The notes beneath the pieces are model-generated. The model ran no database searches. It saw only the letters and a program-made list of their open reading frames with translations, and was not told the DNA's origin. Below are positions 33,697-47,496 of a stretch of DNA of 64,000 nt, one piece after another; position 1 is the first letter of the stretch, and each line of letters opens with the position of its first letter. The translations under genes were made by a program, and so were the position numbers. Origin of the DNA: Spizellomyces sp. 'palustris' (taxonomy: Eukaryota; Chytridiomycota; Chytridiomycetes; Spizellomycetales; Spizellomycetaceae). The stretch is from positions 34,267 to 98,266 of the forward strand of contig QEAR01000076.1 of the NCBI GenBank assembly GCA_006535965.1, written 5' to 3'.

Positions 33697-34091
33697 CGTC
33701 ACTTTCGCAAGGGACGGCAGGCCTCTGCTAGCTTTGTCACTGACGCAGCTCGTCACAAAAGTTGTTTTTGATCCAAGTCACGTGTCATGCTTAGCTACGC
33801 GCAACAGCAACGGCGAAGTGAACGGCAAAAAGTTGACCATCATATTTATAGTGGTTGCTTGGTCACAACGTCATCACCTTTAGCATATGCCAAAACGCAC
33901 ACAAAACTCGCAAGCGACATGCCGAGGATGGACCTGCGCGAGGACCGGATAGGTTACTGCAGGCTTGGTTCTTGGCAAATCGTCTCTTGTTCTCCTGCGA
34001 GCTAGTCACGTGCTTTGTGGATCAAACCATACGACAAGCCTGAAGAACAGGAAATTGCGATTTTCGTGCTGCGACGACGATAATTGCAGCA
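33697..34091. promoter_or_regulatory. Divergent SHQ1/RlmN promoter region
   Basis: This intergenic region separates two divergent start codons. It holds short frames only, and no TATA box or RNA gene was recognised. Confidence 0.4.
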
Positions 34092-35573
34092 ATGAGACTC
34101 TCGCAAATCAGCCGACCACGACAGACGCTGTGGGTTCCGTTGGCATCCCGAAGGTCACCTTTCCTACCCGATCGTTCAATACCAACCCAATTTTCGCAAA
34201 CATTCACGTCTGTGTCCCAAGAGCCTGCTCTGCGTTCAGTCAAGCGTCGTCCGCCGATACCGCAGAAACCATTGCTTTTAGGTCTACCAAAGGACAAGCT
34301 AAAGGACTTGTTGATTGGGGACGTGCTTCCAGAGGAAATTCAAGCTTTAATATCTCAGCGCCCATACGTGGTAGATCAGATATGGCGGTTCTTATATAAA
34401 CGAGGCGTAGAGAGCTTCGATGAGATGACTTCACTGAGAAAGGATATGAGAGAAGCTCTAGAAAAATCTTGTGACTTGGGAGTTGGTATCGTCAAGAAGG
34501 ACTGCATATCGAAGGACGGTACGCGAAAGTGGTTGTTGAATTTTGGGGGACGAGCGGAGGTCGAAACAGTCATAATACCAAGCCAGCATGGGGATAATGG
34601 GACAGTTTGCGTAAGCTCTCAAGTCGGATGCTCCTTAGCTTGCAGGTGCGTACATATGGGTCAACCAACGGCACATGTTTGGGGATTGACAGGACACCCC
34701 TAGCTTCTGCCATACAGGGACGCAGAAACTCCTCCGAAATCTCTCGAGTAACGAGATACTCTTTCAAGTAATGCATGCAATGCGCTCTGTAGGGGATTTT
34801 CCTCTCAATACGGGCAAACCACGCAAAATATCCAACGTCGTGATGATGGGCCAAGGAGAACCACTGCTCAATTTTCGAAATGTTTCAGCAGCCATCTCGA
34901 TCCTCACCTCCCCCTCCGCTCTTGGACTGTCTCCATGGAGAATAACTCTCAGTACATCGGGTGTCGCACCATTGATGGAGCGTGTCGGAAAAGACTTGGG
35001 TTGCGGACTGGCGGTTTCACTTCATGCTGTGAATGATGCATTACGTGATGTTCTGGTTCCACTCAATAAGCAATATCCAATCAAAGAAGTCCTCGCTGGA
35101 TGTAAAAGATACCTGAACCACATGCCCTCAACGAGTAGGCATCGGAGAATCACCTTTGAGTATGTAATGCTGGACGGGATCAATGATTCGATGGCGGATG
35201 CTCGGCAGCTCGTAAAGCTTATAGGCGGTCTGCCTTCGCACGTCAACTTGATACCATTCAATCCGTGGCCGGGATCACAGTACGAACCGTCATCAGACCA
35301 AGTGATACAGGTAAATTTGGTCTCACGAATCAGCTTTAGCATATTCAGTCTTATGATGTTGCTTATATCTAGCGCTTCTCGAAATTTTTCCACGATCATA
35401 ATATCCCTTGTCACATTCGGACTCCACGCGGTCAAGATATTCTGGCCGCATGGTAAGCTTAATCTTCAACTGGACAGGTTACTCTGTTTGATAGCGATTA
35501 ACCCTTTGAATACCCCAGCGGTCAGCTCAAGAGTTCAGAAGAATTGAAACGGATAAGAAAACAGGTTGTATAG
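34092..35573 (+). CDS. RLMN: RlmN-type radical-SAM adenine-C2 methyltransferase, predicted mitochondrial
   Basis: RlmN enzymes use a [4Fe-4S] cluster and two SAM molecules to methylate C2 of A2503 in large-subunit rRNA, and A37 in some bacterial tRNAs. The leader (MRLSQISRPRQTLWVPLASR) is basic and fits a mitochondrial presequence. The core includes PYVVDQIWRFLYKRGVESFD, VETVIIPSQHGDNGTVCVSS and, after an intron (TGCAG|GTGCGT...CCTAG), the cluster motif C-S-L-A-C-S-F-C followed by HTGTQKLLRNL. MMGQGEPLLNFRNV, STSGVAPLMERVG, AVSLHAVNDALRD and LIPFNPWPGSQYEPS follow in family order. The last exons supply TPRGQDILAACGQL, which contains the conserved methyl-carrying Cys. The stop is at 35571-35573. 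Confidence 0.94.
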
Positions 35574-35921
35574 CAATAAGCACGTTTGCTTACGCCGCAT
35601 CGTCAGAACCCCGTTACCGATGTGTATATCCGACTGATCCGCGCATTCGCATAATCATAAAGAGCATATTCAGACCCCATCACACATCCTAGTAAAGCAC
35701 TGTAACATAACCATTTGCAACGTGTGTGTAAATATATTATGGCAATCTAGAATAGAATTGCACCGAACCCAAGGTTCCTCTATATGTGACATGGATGATC
35801 TCAAAAGCTGGTACAAGCGATATGGTGAATGGAAGCGGACGTCACTCGCCAAAACGAAGTCCACCGTACGGTCTTACACTACCCGCCTATTCCTATGTAA
35901 ATGGTTACGCCCATCTGATCT
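35574..35921. other. Convergent 3' intergenic stretch
   Basis: Between the RlmN and LETM1 stop codons. Short frames cross it, but none has convincing composition. Confidence 0.45.
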
Positions 35922-38709
<2,788 letters not shown>

Positions 38710-38948
38710 CTGGGTTCGTCTCGGGAGGAAGATAGCCGAACTTCCCGTATGCGCGACGGGGTTTCGAAGTCTGGCAGTCTCTCACTGACAGTGACTAATG
38801 GGGTGACTCAATTCCCATGGCAACAGCCGCGTTAGCCTTCGCACAATTCCACGCATCGTTCCAAGCGAGTTTGTAAAAAGTGCTGATAACACCGCTAGCC
38901 ACGGCAGTCATCCCCAATACCTGCAATAAACGCTGAAGGAGCTGCAAA

Positions 38949-40006
38949 ATGTCTGAACGTAAAGTGCTGAATAAGTACTTCCCCCCGGACTTCGACCCGT
39001 CGAAAATCCCACGACGAAAACTTCCAAAGGACCAACAACACAAAGTTCGGTTAATGACGCCATTTTCTATGCGTTGCAACATGTGTGGAGAGTATGTGTA
39101 CAAGGGTAAAAAGTTCAACGCCAGAAAAGAACGAGTCGACGGGGAACACTATTTGGGCATTCAGGTTTGTTGTTTAATTTTGGTGAAGAAACTTCGTTGG
39201 CCTTACGCATATGGGGTTTCTTCTGTCATATAGGTCTTTCGCTTCTACATTAAATGTCCACGATGCTCCGGGGAGATTACGTTCAAAACAGATCCCAAGA
39301 ATGCAGATTATGTGGCGGAACACGGTGCGCAACGGAACTTTGAACCATGGCGAGATGACGCTGCGGTTTTGGAGGACCGTAAAACCGAACGAGCAGAAGC
39401 AGAAGAAAATAATCCTATGAAAGCATTGGAAAATCGAACACTGGATTCTAAAAGAGAGATGGATATCTTGGATGCGCTTGACGAAATACGGATGCGAAAC
39501 GCAAAAAACGAGCGGGTAGATTCAGATAACGTTCTGGAACAAATCATTCTGCTGGGAGAGGAAGAAAGACAGCGATCAAAGAGAGAGCAGGAGGAAGAAG
39601 ATGATCAGATAGCCAAAAGTATATTTCAAAGTGTTGATGGGGAGAATGTAAAAAGGATCCTGGATGATGTGGATGGGGAGGAGATAGCAGTGAAACTCCT
39701 GTCTGACGCTGTGGCGACGGGAAGTGACAACTTTCTGAGTACAGGTACACGTCTTTGCGAGGGAACGATATATTCAACAGCCGTTGGTGCTCATTCTCTT
39801 GGCATTTTTCAGGGACGAAACGAAAAACAGATAGTTTCGATCTTGGCGTTGTTGTCAAACGGAAGAAGGGAGAGGACGCAAAGCCGCCAACAAAGACGGA
39901 TATCTCTAGTAGTACTGCTTCGCGTACACATGATCCACCGCTGCCTGGATCATCCGCGCTAGATCTTCTCGGTGGGGCTTACAGCGATTCGGATGATTCT
40001 TCGTAA
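38949..40006 (+). CDS. YJU2: Splicing factor YJU2/CCDC94 (CWC16 family)
   Basis: YJU2 is a branching-step factor that joins the spliceosome at the time of Prp2 action and helps dock the branch helix. The start (ATG 38949) gives [20 protein letters not shown], the classical YJU2 N-terminus whose residues reach the catalytic centre. Zinc-binding Cys pairs are seen in [20 protein letters not shown] and [16 protein letters not shown], split by one intron after HYLGIQ. A long Glu/Arg-rich coiled coil follows ([17 protein letters not shown]). After a second intron the C-terminus carries [20 protein letters not shown] and an acidic SDSDDSS end. Length (about 300 residues) is normal. It is divergent from LETM1. 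Confidence 0.95.
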
Positions 40007-40118
40007 TAATACCCTAATTTGCACTGATGCCGAGAATACTCAATGCATCAGTGATTTACAGAGATTTGGGAGTGCATGTACAGAACTTGGTCGGTCTACG
40101 TATATTTTATTTTCATAA

Positions 40119-41270
40119 TTATTCTGAGTGTTGCCGCGCAAAGTCCTTCATGTAGATTATCAAGGCATCTACTCCTTTCTGTGACATGGCATTATATAGC
40201 GAGGCTCGAATACCACCAACCGAACGATGTCCCTTGAGCTGTAGCATTCCAAGTTCCTCTGCCCCTTTCAAGAAATCCGCCTCGAGGTCCTTCGACGCGG
40301 CCCCATTCTTATAAATTCGGAATGGGATGTTCATTCTCGATCTGAAACCTTTTTGCACGGGACATCTATAGAATCCGTTGCTGCTATCGATCGCGTCGTA
40401 CAAGCGTCCGCTCTTTTGCGCATTGATTGACTCAATCGCGTCCACTCCTCCAATCTCCAGTAGCCATTCAAACACCAGACCCGCCATGTAGATGCCGTAA
40501 GTGGGAGGAGTATTATACATTGACCCATTGTCGGCACAGACTTTGAAGTCGAGCATGACCGGACATTTGAAGTTGGGGTGCATACGCGTTCCGATGAGAT
40601 CTTCCCGGATGATGACGACCGTTACCCCGGCCGGGCCAATGTTCTTTTGTGCTCCAGCAAAGATAATTCCGTACTTTGTGACGTCAAACTTCCTTGACAG
40701 AATATTTGAAGACATATCACACACTATCGGCACGCCTTCAGGAACACCTTCCAGGCACGAAGGAAATTCTACACCGTGAACAGTTTCGTTATCGCAGTAA
40801 TAAACGTATGCGGACTCGGCCGCAGGTGTGAACTTGTATTCCGATGGGGGTGGTACAGCACCATTGTGTCCAGTACTCTTCGTATTGACCACGGCATTCA
40901 CCTTAGCACCTAGCCGTGCTGCCTCCTGCATCGCCTTTTCGGACCACGCGCCGGTTACGACATAATCAGCCGTCTTCGCGGGATTCCCCAACAGGTTGTA
41001 GAAGAGGGTCGAGAACTGGGAGGTGGCACCTCCTTGCATCCACAGTACTTTATAGTTTGAGGGAATATTGAGCAGCTTCCGTAAGTTGGACTCAGCGCTT
41101 GCGAGAATGGATTCAAATTCTGGTGAGCGGTGAGAAAGCTCCATGACAGACATGCCCGTATTGTTCCAATTTGGAAGTTCGGCAGCAGCGCGTTCAAGAA
41201 CCACTTGAGGCATGACTGCTGGTCCTGCTGAAAAGTTCCACACGCTCCGTTCGTCGTGAAATGGATCCAT
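40119..41270 (-). CDS. SER1: Phosphoserine aminotransferase (SER1/PSAT)
   Basis: A PLP-dependent class V aminotransferase that converts 3-phosphohydroxypyruvate and glutamate to 3-phosphoserine in serine synthesis. A single exon encodes 383 residues from ATG 41270 (MDPFHDERSVWNFSAGPAVM). Visible motifs include NFSAGPAVMPQVVLERAA, the phosphate-binding WMQGGATSQFSTLFYNLL, VCDMSSNILSRKFDV and the PLP-lysine motif FAGAQKNIGPAGVTVVI. RLHP-like substrate-binding segments are also present, such as GHRSVGGIRASLYNAM. In-frame upstream ATGs (for example MTHSMTHLA) exist, but they lie in a pyrimidine-rich, leader-like stretch, so the ATG with the AAGATGG context was chosen. No intron was found, unlike most neighbours. 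Confidence 0.95.
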   Translation of the reverse strand: MDPFHDERSVWNFSAGPAVMPQVVLERAAAELPNWNNTGMSVMELSHRSPEFESILASAESNLRKLLNIPSNYKVLWMQGGATSQFSTLFYNLLGNPAKTADYVVTGAWSEKAMQEAARLGAKVNAVVNTKSTGHNGAVPPPSEYKFTPAAESAYVYYCDNETVHGVEFPSCLEGVPEGVPIVCDMSSNILSRKFDVTKYGIIFAGAQKNIGPAGVTVVIIREDLIGTRMHPNFKCPVMLDFKVCADNGSMYNTPPTYGIYMAGLVFEWLLEIGGVDAIESINAQKSGRLYDAIDSSNGFYRCPVQKGFRSRMNIPFRIYKNGAASKDLEADFLKGAEELGMLQLKGHRSVGGIRASLYNAMSQKGVDALIIYMKDFARQHSE

Positions 41271-41514
41271 CTTGCCGCGGTATCTACGAGGAGAGGAGAG
41301 GAGGTTTTGGGGTATTTTGGGCATTGGGCAGGGAATGAGAGCTAGGTGAGTCATAGAGTGAGTCATACGCGATGAGATGCTCGCCGGATCCAATGCAATT
41401 GGCTTGATGGGTCAGCAACAACCGCTCATGGTGTACTCTGCACAGAGGCGAGATCTCGTCTTCGTCTTTTGATCTTGCTGAACTTGGCGTCAGGCTTTGG
41501 AAGACGTAACGTTG

Positions 41515-43038
41515 ATGAAACGTGCTGTACGTTTACTCTCCGGTGCTGCAGGTATCTACAGGCGCTTTTCACAAAGATTACCAGGTGTTTGCCAGGTGTC
41601 CAACATTATTTTTGGTCTGGCAGCAATGTCCAAAGCTCTGCGTCCAGCCTCGAGGTATCATCATCAGTTCAAACTCTTTCGACAGACCTCAAACTAAAAT
41701 TGCATTCTTATCCAATGCGCCAGTATCATAATATGTGCACCACTTCGGCAAGGAGAGCATTCTCCCGGTGCGGACTTTCGAGTATTAATGCTGAAGAGGT
41801 ACCTGCTTTGTGATTCACGTTTTTGCTCTATTCTCACCGGTTTGCTTTTATTAAGGAACGCAAGAGGACCCTTCGGAAGCCTGCATGTTTATCCTGGTAA
41901 CTGACGCGAGAATGTATTTGCCTGATAACCATGGTATGGCGGCGCTGATAATTGCAAACCATTAGGTGGGGCAGTTGACGCATTTGATGCAGATTTGCGA
42001 TGGAAAGAGGTAATACCACATCAGGATGCGGAAACGCACAGGTATGTCCAAGCAACATGAATCCAGTCACGCGGATCTTGATGCAGTTATTAGTTCGAAG
42101 CTTCCGTTGTCGTTTTGGATCGCTGCCATACGAGAGGTTTGTTGATGGATGCAAGCATTTATGGTGTAGCCTTACGGCTCTGATTCGATTTACATATGCC
42201 AGACATATGAGGAATGTGGAATTCCCTTGCTAGATCCGCCACTGCGCCTCAGCGCCGAAAACGCATCAAAATGGAGGAGTGCGGTGTGTATTCAGCAATG
42301 TGCCGTTGGAGACTTGCATCAAACCCATATATGCCCCCCTCATTAAGGTGCACAAATCTGCGGCTGAATTTTTCAACCTCTGCATCCAAACAAAGTCGCA
42401 CCCACAAATTTCACGGCTCGTTCACTGGTGCAACTGGATTACACCCGCCATTGAAAACTCACGATTCGATACTCATTTCTTTCTCACGGTCCTCGAGGCA
42501 GAACATGCGACTGAAATGGCTCCTGTGGTGGACGGGATCGAGACTCTTGCATTAGATTGGTTCACGCCTGCAGAGGCGCTTCAGGCCTTTCGGGAAGGAA
42601 GTGAGTTTGAATATGTCCTGACATCAATTTGAGTGATTTTCCCACTGCTTTTCCAACTTTGTCTTCCTCCATTCAGGGATACATCTTTTTCCACCACAAT
42701 ACTGCAGTCTCTTGACCTTGTCACGCTTACGGTTGTCGGATCTGAGATCATATATGGCTGGAACAAAATCTAGGACCTCGGCAGAGCTCGCGCCGATTCT
42801 TCCTGAACTCGCTTTCTTACCGGGAGGAGAAACAGCCATGGTCTTGCCTGGTGATCCTTTGCACTCGTCGGCCGCTCAACTGACGGTGGACTTACAGGAT
42901 GCGCATCGTGTTTTGGTGAAGAAAGAAAAGGGACGTTTTGTGGACATGCGGTTGGTCAGACGAGTTCGTGGAGAAGAAGTTGGTGAGGTGTACGGTGCAG
43001 AAACAATGCAAAACAAATTACTGGGTGGAAAGTTGTAG
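41515..43038 (+). CDS. NUDT19: NUDT19-like Nudix hydrolase (acyl-CoA diphosphatase)
   Basis: NUDT19-type enzymes cleave CoA and acyl-CoAs to 3',5'-ADP and 4'-phosphopantetheine derivatives, usually in peroxisomes. Many small exons are read. The first (ATG 41515) encodes MKRAVRLLSGAA. Later ones give RGIIISSNSFDRPQTKIAFL, then LHVYPGGAVDAFDADLRW. After further splices come LPLSFWIAAIRE and TYEECGIPLL, which together make the interrupted Nudix box typical of this branch (GG...long insert...REx-x-EExG). Downstream are WITPAIENSRFDTHFFLTVL and DWFTPAEALQAFREG. The terminal exon (IHLFPPQYCSLLTLSRL) matches the family LPPPQ...L tail. The early exon boundaries (41515-41900) are uncertain. No PTS1 is evident (end GGKL). 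Confidence 0.82.
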
Positions 43039-43199
43039 GTCGAAGGAAGGGACGTCGGGCGAAATGCCCTTGTCGTTGTAGACTAGCTTGCTAATCAGTG
43101 GGATCACCGGCAGCAACAAAATAGCAACATCTTTCGCATTCTACCATTAACACAATATATACGATAACTATTACGTATCTACATAGACCATCTGCATCT

Positions 43200-43302
43200 T
43201 TACAAGCCTCCACCATTCAATCTCGGATCGTATCCATACCCACCCGGAGGCGTTTGCTGCTGTCCTTGTGACTGCCCTCGGTGTTGATTGGTCCCACTTC
43301 CC

Positions 43303-43335
<33 letters not shown>

Positions 43336-45746
43336 AACACCCCTTGCATCATCCCCATCATGCTGGAAATATCAAGCCCGCCCATCATTCCCATATTCGG
43401 CATCGCCGGATTATTTGCGTTGAGCAAGCTCAGCGCAGCGAGCGCCAGTTGCTGCTGCTGCTGGTTGGGGATAGGGTTGGAGGTGGGGTATGGTGGGAAA
43501 GCTTGAGATGGATATTGTTGCAAGTAAGCTTGTTGATGAAATGGGTGTGACTGAGCATATCCTCCTCGTGACTGTTGATGTCCTCCGCGACCCCGTCCGC
43601 CACGTCCCCCTCGTTGATGGTGGCCTCTAAACCCGCCGTCATGACTGCCCCGGCCCCGTCTGAACCCGTCGTTCGAACTTGAATGAGTGTGCGAACCGCC
43701 AGGACTAGGGTACCGATTGTTGTAATTTGACATTTGAGGTGATCGGCCCCGCGCCTGCTGCTGGTCGCGAGGACGCTGAAGAATCTGATACTCCGCATTA
43801 TCCATAAACGTCTGGTCCGGTGGTCCTAGAGGACCAGTATTTCTAATGGCACTGCGCTGTGAAAACCTATTGCACGTTCGTTGCTGTAAATGATTAATAC
43901 GTACCCGTCCACCTGTGTATTTGCAGCTCGCTTCCGCTTCAATTTGAGTTGACGTTTGAACTCCGCTTCTTGTTCGTCGTCCGAAAACTCCATCTCCTGC
44001 AATAAATAGTCAACATAAAGATAACAGCAAAAGACAATCTGTGTCGCATCAAGACCTACCTCGTCACCTACTTCCTCGTCGTGGATATTAGAAGCATCAC
44101 TGCCCTTGTATGCTTTCAAAACCCTAGTAAACACCACTTTTTCCAATCCTTCAGCAACAAACACTTCTGTTCCCTTTCCACTCTTCTCCAACATCTCCTG
44201 TACCTCCTCGACTGAATTGAATCTAATACTATATAGCGGCTTTGTCACCGGTCCAAAAGTCTCGAAGATCCTTCCCAACGGCGTTCTGTCCGAGAACAGA
44301 ACAATGGTATCTGCGTCCAAGACGCGATCGGTATTGTCTGTAGGTGTTGATTGGATAACAAGGAGGTCGTCAACAGTGGAATGGATGGTACCAATGGAGC
44401 GAAGCGAAGCATTTTGAGGTATCAATTCTGTTATTGGTTCTATTCTTGGGAGTGCGGCGACCTCGTTTTTTGTGCGAAGACGTGCTGCAGAGGGTTGGTC
44501 ATCATCATCGCCACCGGTTTCATCCATGGCGACTAAACGGCGTTCCCTTTCCTGAAGACTCAACGTAGGCTCAACTTCTTCGTCTGATGATGTGTCACTA
44601 GTTTATTCATAAGGGTAAGCATAAGTAGGAGGCTTACAGCAGAAAATCCACATGGGACGCCACAAAGGGTACCCATACATACTCATCACTGAATTCGAAA
44701 TCACTCCCTTCTCCCTCATTTGCATCCCCCTCGTCTTTGCTCTCCTCTCTGACCTCAAGAGCTGACTCGATCACGTATTCCAATTTTTCTGATAGGGGTG
44801 ATCCCTCAATGCTGTCGCTTTTGATTTCAAGGCCTGTGTCAGATGCGGTTTCGATTTTCGTTGACATGGATGATACATTAGGGGTGGCGCTTCTTTCGTT
44901 CTCAGGAGCCGGCTCAATGGTGGTTTCCACTGTTTTCGACGATATGGTCCATGCTTGACCTATGTTTTCTTCCTGCTCCTCATCCTCGCTGATTTCCTCC
45001 ATTTCTCCAATACCCAATCCTGCTCGCAGAAGCTCTCCAGGTCGTTCCTTAATGTCTTTTTCTCCCAGCTTTTCATCATCACTGATCCAATTCCACTCCT
45101 CCTTATCTACTCGCTCTCCACCATAGTCCGCTAGGACATTTCCCAGAGCCGGCCGAGTGTCGACCTTGAATAACCCCTCTCCCTGTTGTATTTCGCTTGA
45201 CTTCATCGATGATGCCACAGAATCTACATCAGATACCCGCAGATATTCTGTTGTTACGACTGTTAATCCGTCCTCCGCTATTGTCTCCGCTTCCAGCGCC
45301 GCGAGCCCATCTAAATGAACCTCGTTGTTCTCCAGAGTCTGCGGAGCGATCTCCTTCTCTTCCAGAGTTCGCGTAAAAGCATGTATATCCTCCAAAGTCT
45401 GTTCCGCGTCTACTTCTTTAACCTTTTCCTTGCTAAGATTTTGGTCGACGTCCGCAAGATCTTGCGGTCCTCCTCGCAAGAAAGCGGCAAGATCTTCAAC
45501 ATTTTCATTTGTAGTGACATTTGCTTCTCCCGCACCCCCATTTTCTGTCGCAGGGAAAGTAGACTCCATCCCACCTAATATTTGGTCTATCCAATTCTCT
45601 GGCGCAATGAGACTTTCTTCTTCCGTTTGAAATTTCACGTCCGCAGGTTCCATTGCGGCTGCCGAAGATGGCTGTGATTGGGATGCTTCGAGGTTTGGGG
45701 TTTCTAGAAAAGTCAGCTCGACGTCCGTCAGTTGATCACGCTCCAT
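43200..45746 (-). CDS. NAF1: H/ACA RNP assembly factor NAF1
   Basis: NAF1 holds the place of Gar1 on nascent H/ACA particles and recruits Cbf5 to RNA polymerase II. Exon 1 encodes a long acidic N-terminus from MERDQLTDVELTFLETP (45746); an in-frame ATG at 45857 would add 37 residues. A donor inside GAT GA|GTATGT joins to GACACATC, giving FSDDDTSSDEEVEP. The Gar1-like core follows: LRSIGTIHSTVDDLLVIQST, TIVLFSDRTPLGRIFETFGP, LYSIRFNSVEEVQEML and the FVAEGLEKVVFTRVLKAYKG segment. After a KRQLKLKRKRA basic patch the C-terminus is disordered, with RGG repeats and a polyglutamine tract. It ends at 43200, converging on NUDT19. Confidence 0.9.
43302..43337 (-). repeat. CAG/CAA triplet tract encoding polyglutamine in NAF1
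   Basis: A run of about 11-12 Gln codons, mixed CAA and CAG, lies in the NAF1 C-terminus. Further Gln and Gly-rich repeats surround it. Confidence 0.9.
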
Positions 45747-46038
45747 TCGTGCCTTTATTTGTGAAGCGTCGGGGAAATGAATGATAAAAGGATGTCTGGA
45801 AAGCAAAAGTTTGAGAAAACTGTATCGCCAAAAAGAAATAATCGGATTACGATACATGGCTTAGATATTATTACGTAAACATCCCGAAACAGCCAGTTGT
45901 TTTCAAAAGGGAAGAAATTCGATCAGGGCTGGCTTGAACACCACCGATTATTGCCCACGTTTATCCCCATTTTTTTCTTGTTGTTTTTGTGAAGGTGCTC
46001 TAAATTATACTGCATGTACCTATCGCCAACGGCGAGGC

Positions 46039-47136
46039 ATGTCCAACGACAATGGGAGCGTGGACGATATTTTGACAGAATATCTAGAATGTGAGCATCA
46101 ATGTATCCATTAATTAAACATTTGAAGGTAATAATCGTTACATTTGTTAGCCATCTCAAATCTTCCGTCGGAGCTTTCCTTCAACATGTCCGTCCTCCGA
46201 TCTCTTGATGAACAATTCCATGCTGTTGTAGAATCTATGCGCCATAACGCTCGTTCTTATGCTGCAATCATGAAAAGTAACTGTCAATTTAAAATCGGTT
46301 GTTTATAACATTTATGCTGAACGTTTGATGGTTTGGCCGATTTAGTGCGCCGATCTGCAACTGCAACTGGGGGTGGGCCGGTGATAATAGGAGCTGATAA
46401 AGATGCGCGAGGAGCTCTCATGGGATATAGAAGCGACTACAGAGATGCGTTGGAAAAAGCTGAGCAAAAAGTCGATACAAGTCAGCGGGTATTGGATCAG
46501 GTATGAAATAGCTACCGGTAGCTGTTGTTTGAAAGGTAGACTTCTGCCCACACTAACTTACGATGATAGTTCAACGCCCATTTCAACCGCCTAGAAAAAG
46601 CCATATCCCGTCTCGAGCACCAACAACAGTACTCACAATCATCTAATTCTACCCGCTCCCGCAAACGTCCTACCCCTTCCACTCCTGCCCCAGATGCAAT
46701 GTCACGCAAATCTCGCCGGAAACTAGAGTCTTCGTCTTCGTCAGATGAAGACCAAATTCTCTACTGCATCTGTCGCCAAATATCTTACGGAGACATGGTA
46801 GGCTGCGACAATCCGTCCTGTCCAATAGAATGGTTCCATTACTCTTGCGTAGGACTAGTCACTCCCCCAAAAGGCAAATGGTACTGTTCGACATGCTTGG
46901 ATGCTGGATTCGGAAGGGCTGTTCCAACATCAGCAGCTACAACACCTGCGTCAAGCGCTAGAAAGAACCGACACAAGAAGACAGATTCTGCTGCTTCATC
47001 ATTTACTCTGTCATCAGATGAGAACGAAGGTGAGGTAATTGATGTCGAGGAAACGGGTGAGGAAGGGTTGGACGAGCATGGTGGACGAAAGAAGAAGGAC
47101 GGAGCGGGGTGGACGAGAAAAAAAAGGAAAGAGTGA
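46039..47136 (+). CDS. ING-family PHD-finger chromatin protein
   Basis: ING proteins bind H3K4me3 and are subunits of histone acetyltransferase (Yng2/NuA4-type) or deacetylase (Pho23-type) complexes. Exon 1 encodes [17 protein letters not shown]. Exon 2 gives [20 protein letters not shown] and [13 protein letters not shown], the ING N-terminal helical domain. A central Ser/Arg linker follows ([19 protein letters not shown]). The PHD finger is complete (C4HC3: [20 protein letters not shown], then [20 protein letters not shown] and STC), including the aromatic Tyr and Trp of the methyl-lysine cage. The C-terminus is acidic then basic (GWTRKKRKE). Which yeast complex it serves cannot be told from the sequence. 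Confidence 0.92.
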
Positions 47137-47496
47137 TAACAAAGTAGGGATAAAATATCCATTCCTTGACATATTCAATTTTTGGTTTGCTTCAGTGTAG
47201 ATACAATGCTAGGTGTAGAAGTGTGATTTTGTATTTATTTTAATCATCCGTTACTGTTACAGTCATCCTAAACCTTTGGGGTTGGGAAAATTACCGTTTC
47301 CCATTCCGGACAGCTCGGAATCCCTTTTCATCCTTGCCATTGGTAGCTTTGCCTTTTCAGATATCTCGGTAAACAAATAACTGTGGTGAACTGGACAGTG
47401 ATAGTGGCTTAGCATGGGTCCGATGACTGACGACGGTCGATCGACCAGGACTTAGCTAGCCGTCGCTACGTTTTGCACTGCAAGCCTTAGGAGGCC
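47137..47496. other. Intergenic stretch between two plus-strand genes
   Basis: It holds the ING 3' end and the RanBPM promoter. A short GC-mixed palindromic run (GATCGACC near 47440) is seen but nothing recognisable as a gene. Confidence 0.4.

Noticed and set aside
41271-41393. N-terminal extension of phosphoserine aminotransferase
   Set aside because: The outermost frame start is TTG, and the stretch is pyrimidine-rich and leader-like; the ATG at 41270 has better context and matches family starts.
43281-43550. Plus-strand frames rich in Leu or Cys
   Set aside because: They are readings of the opposite strand of the NAF1 polyglutamine/RGG region.
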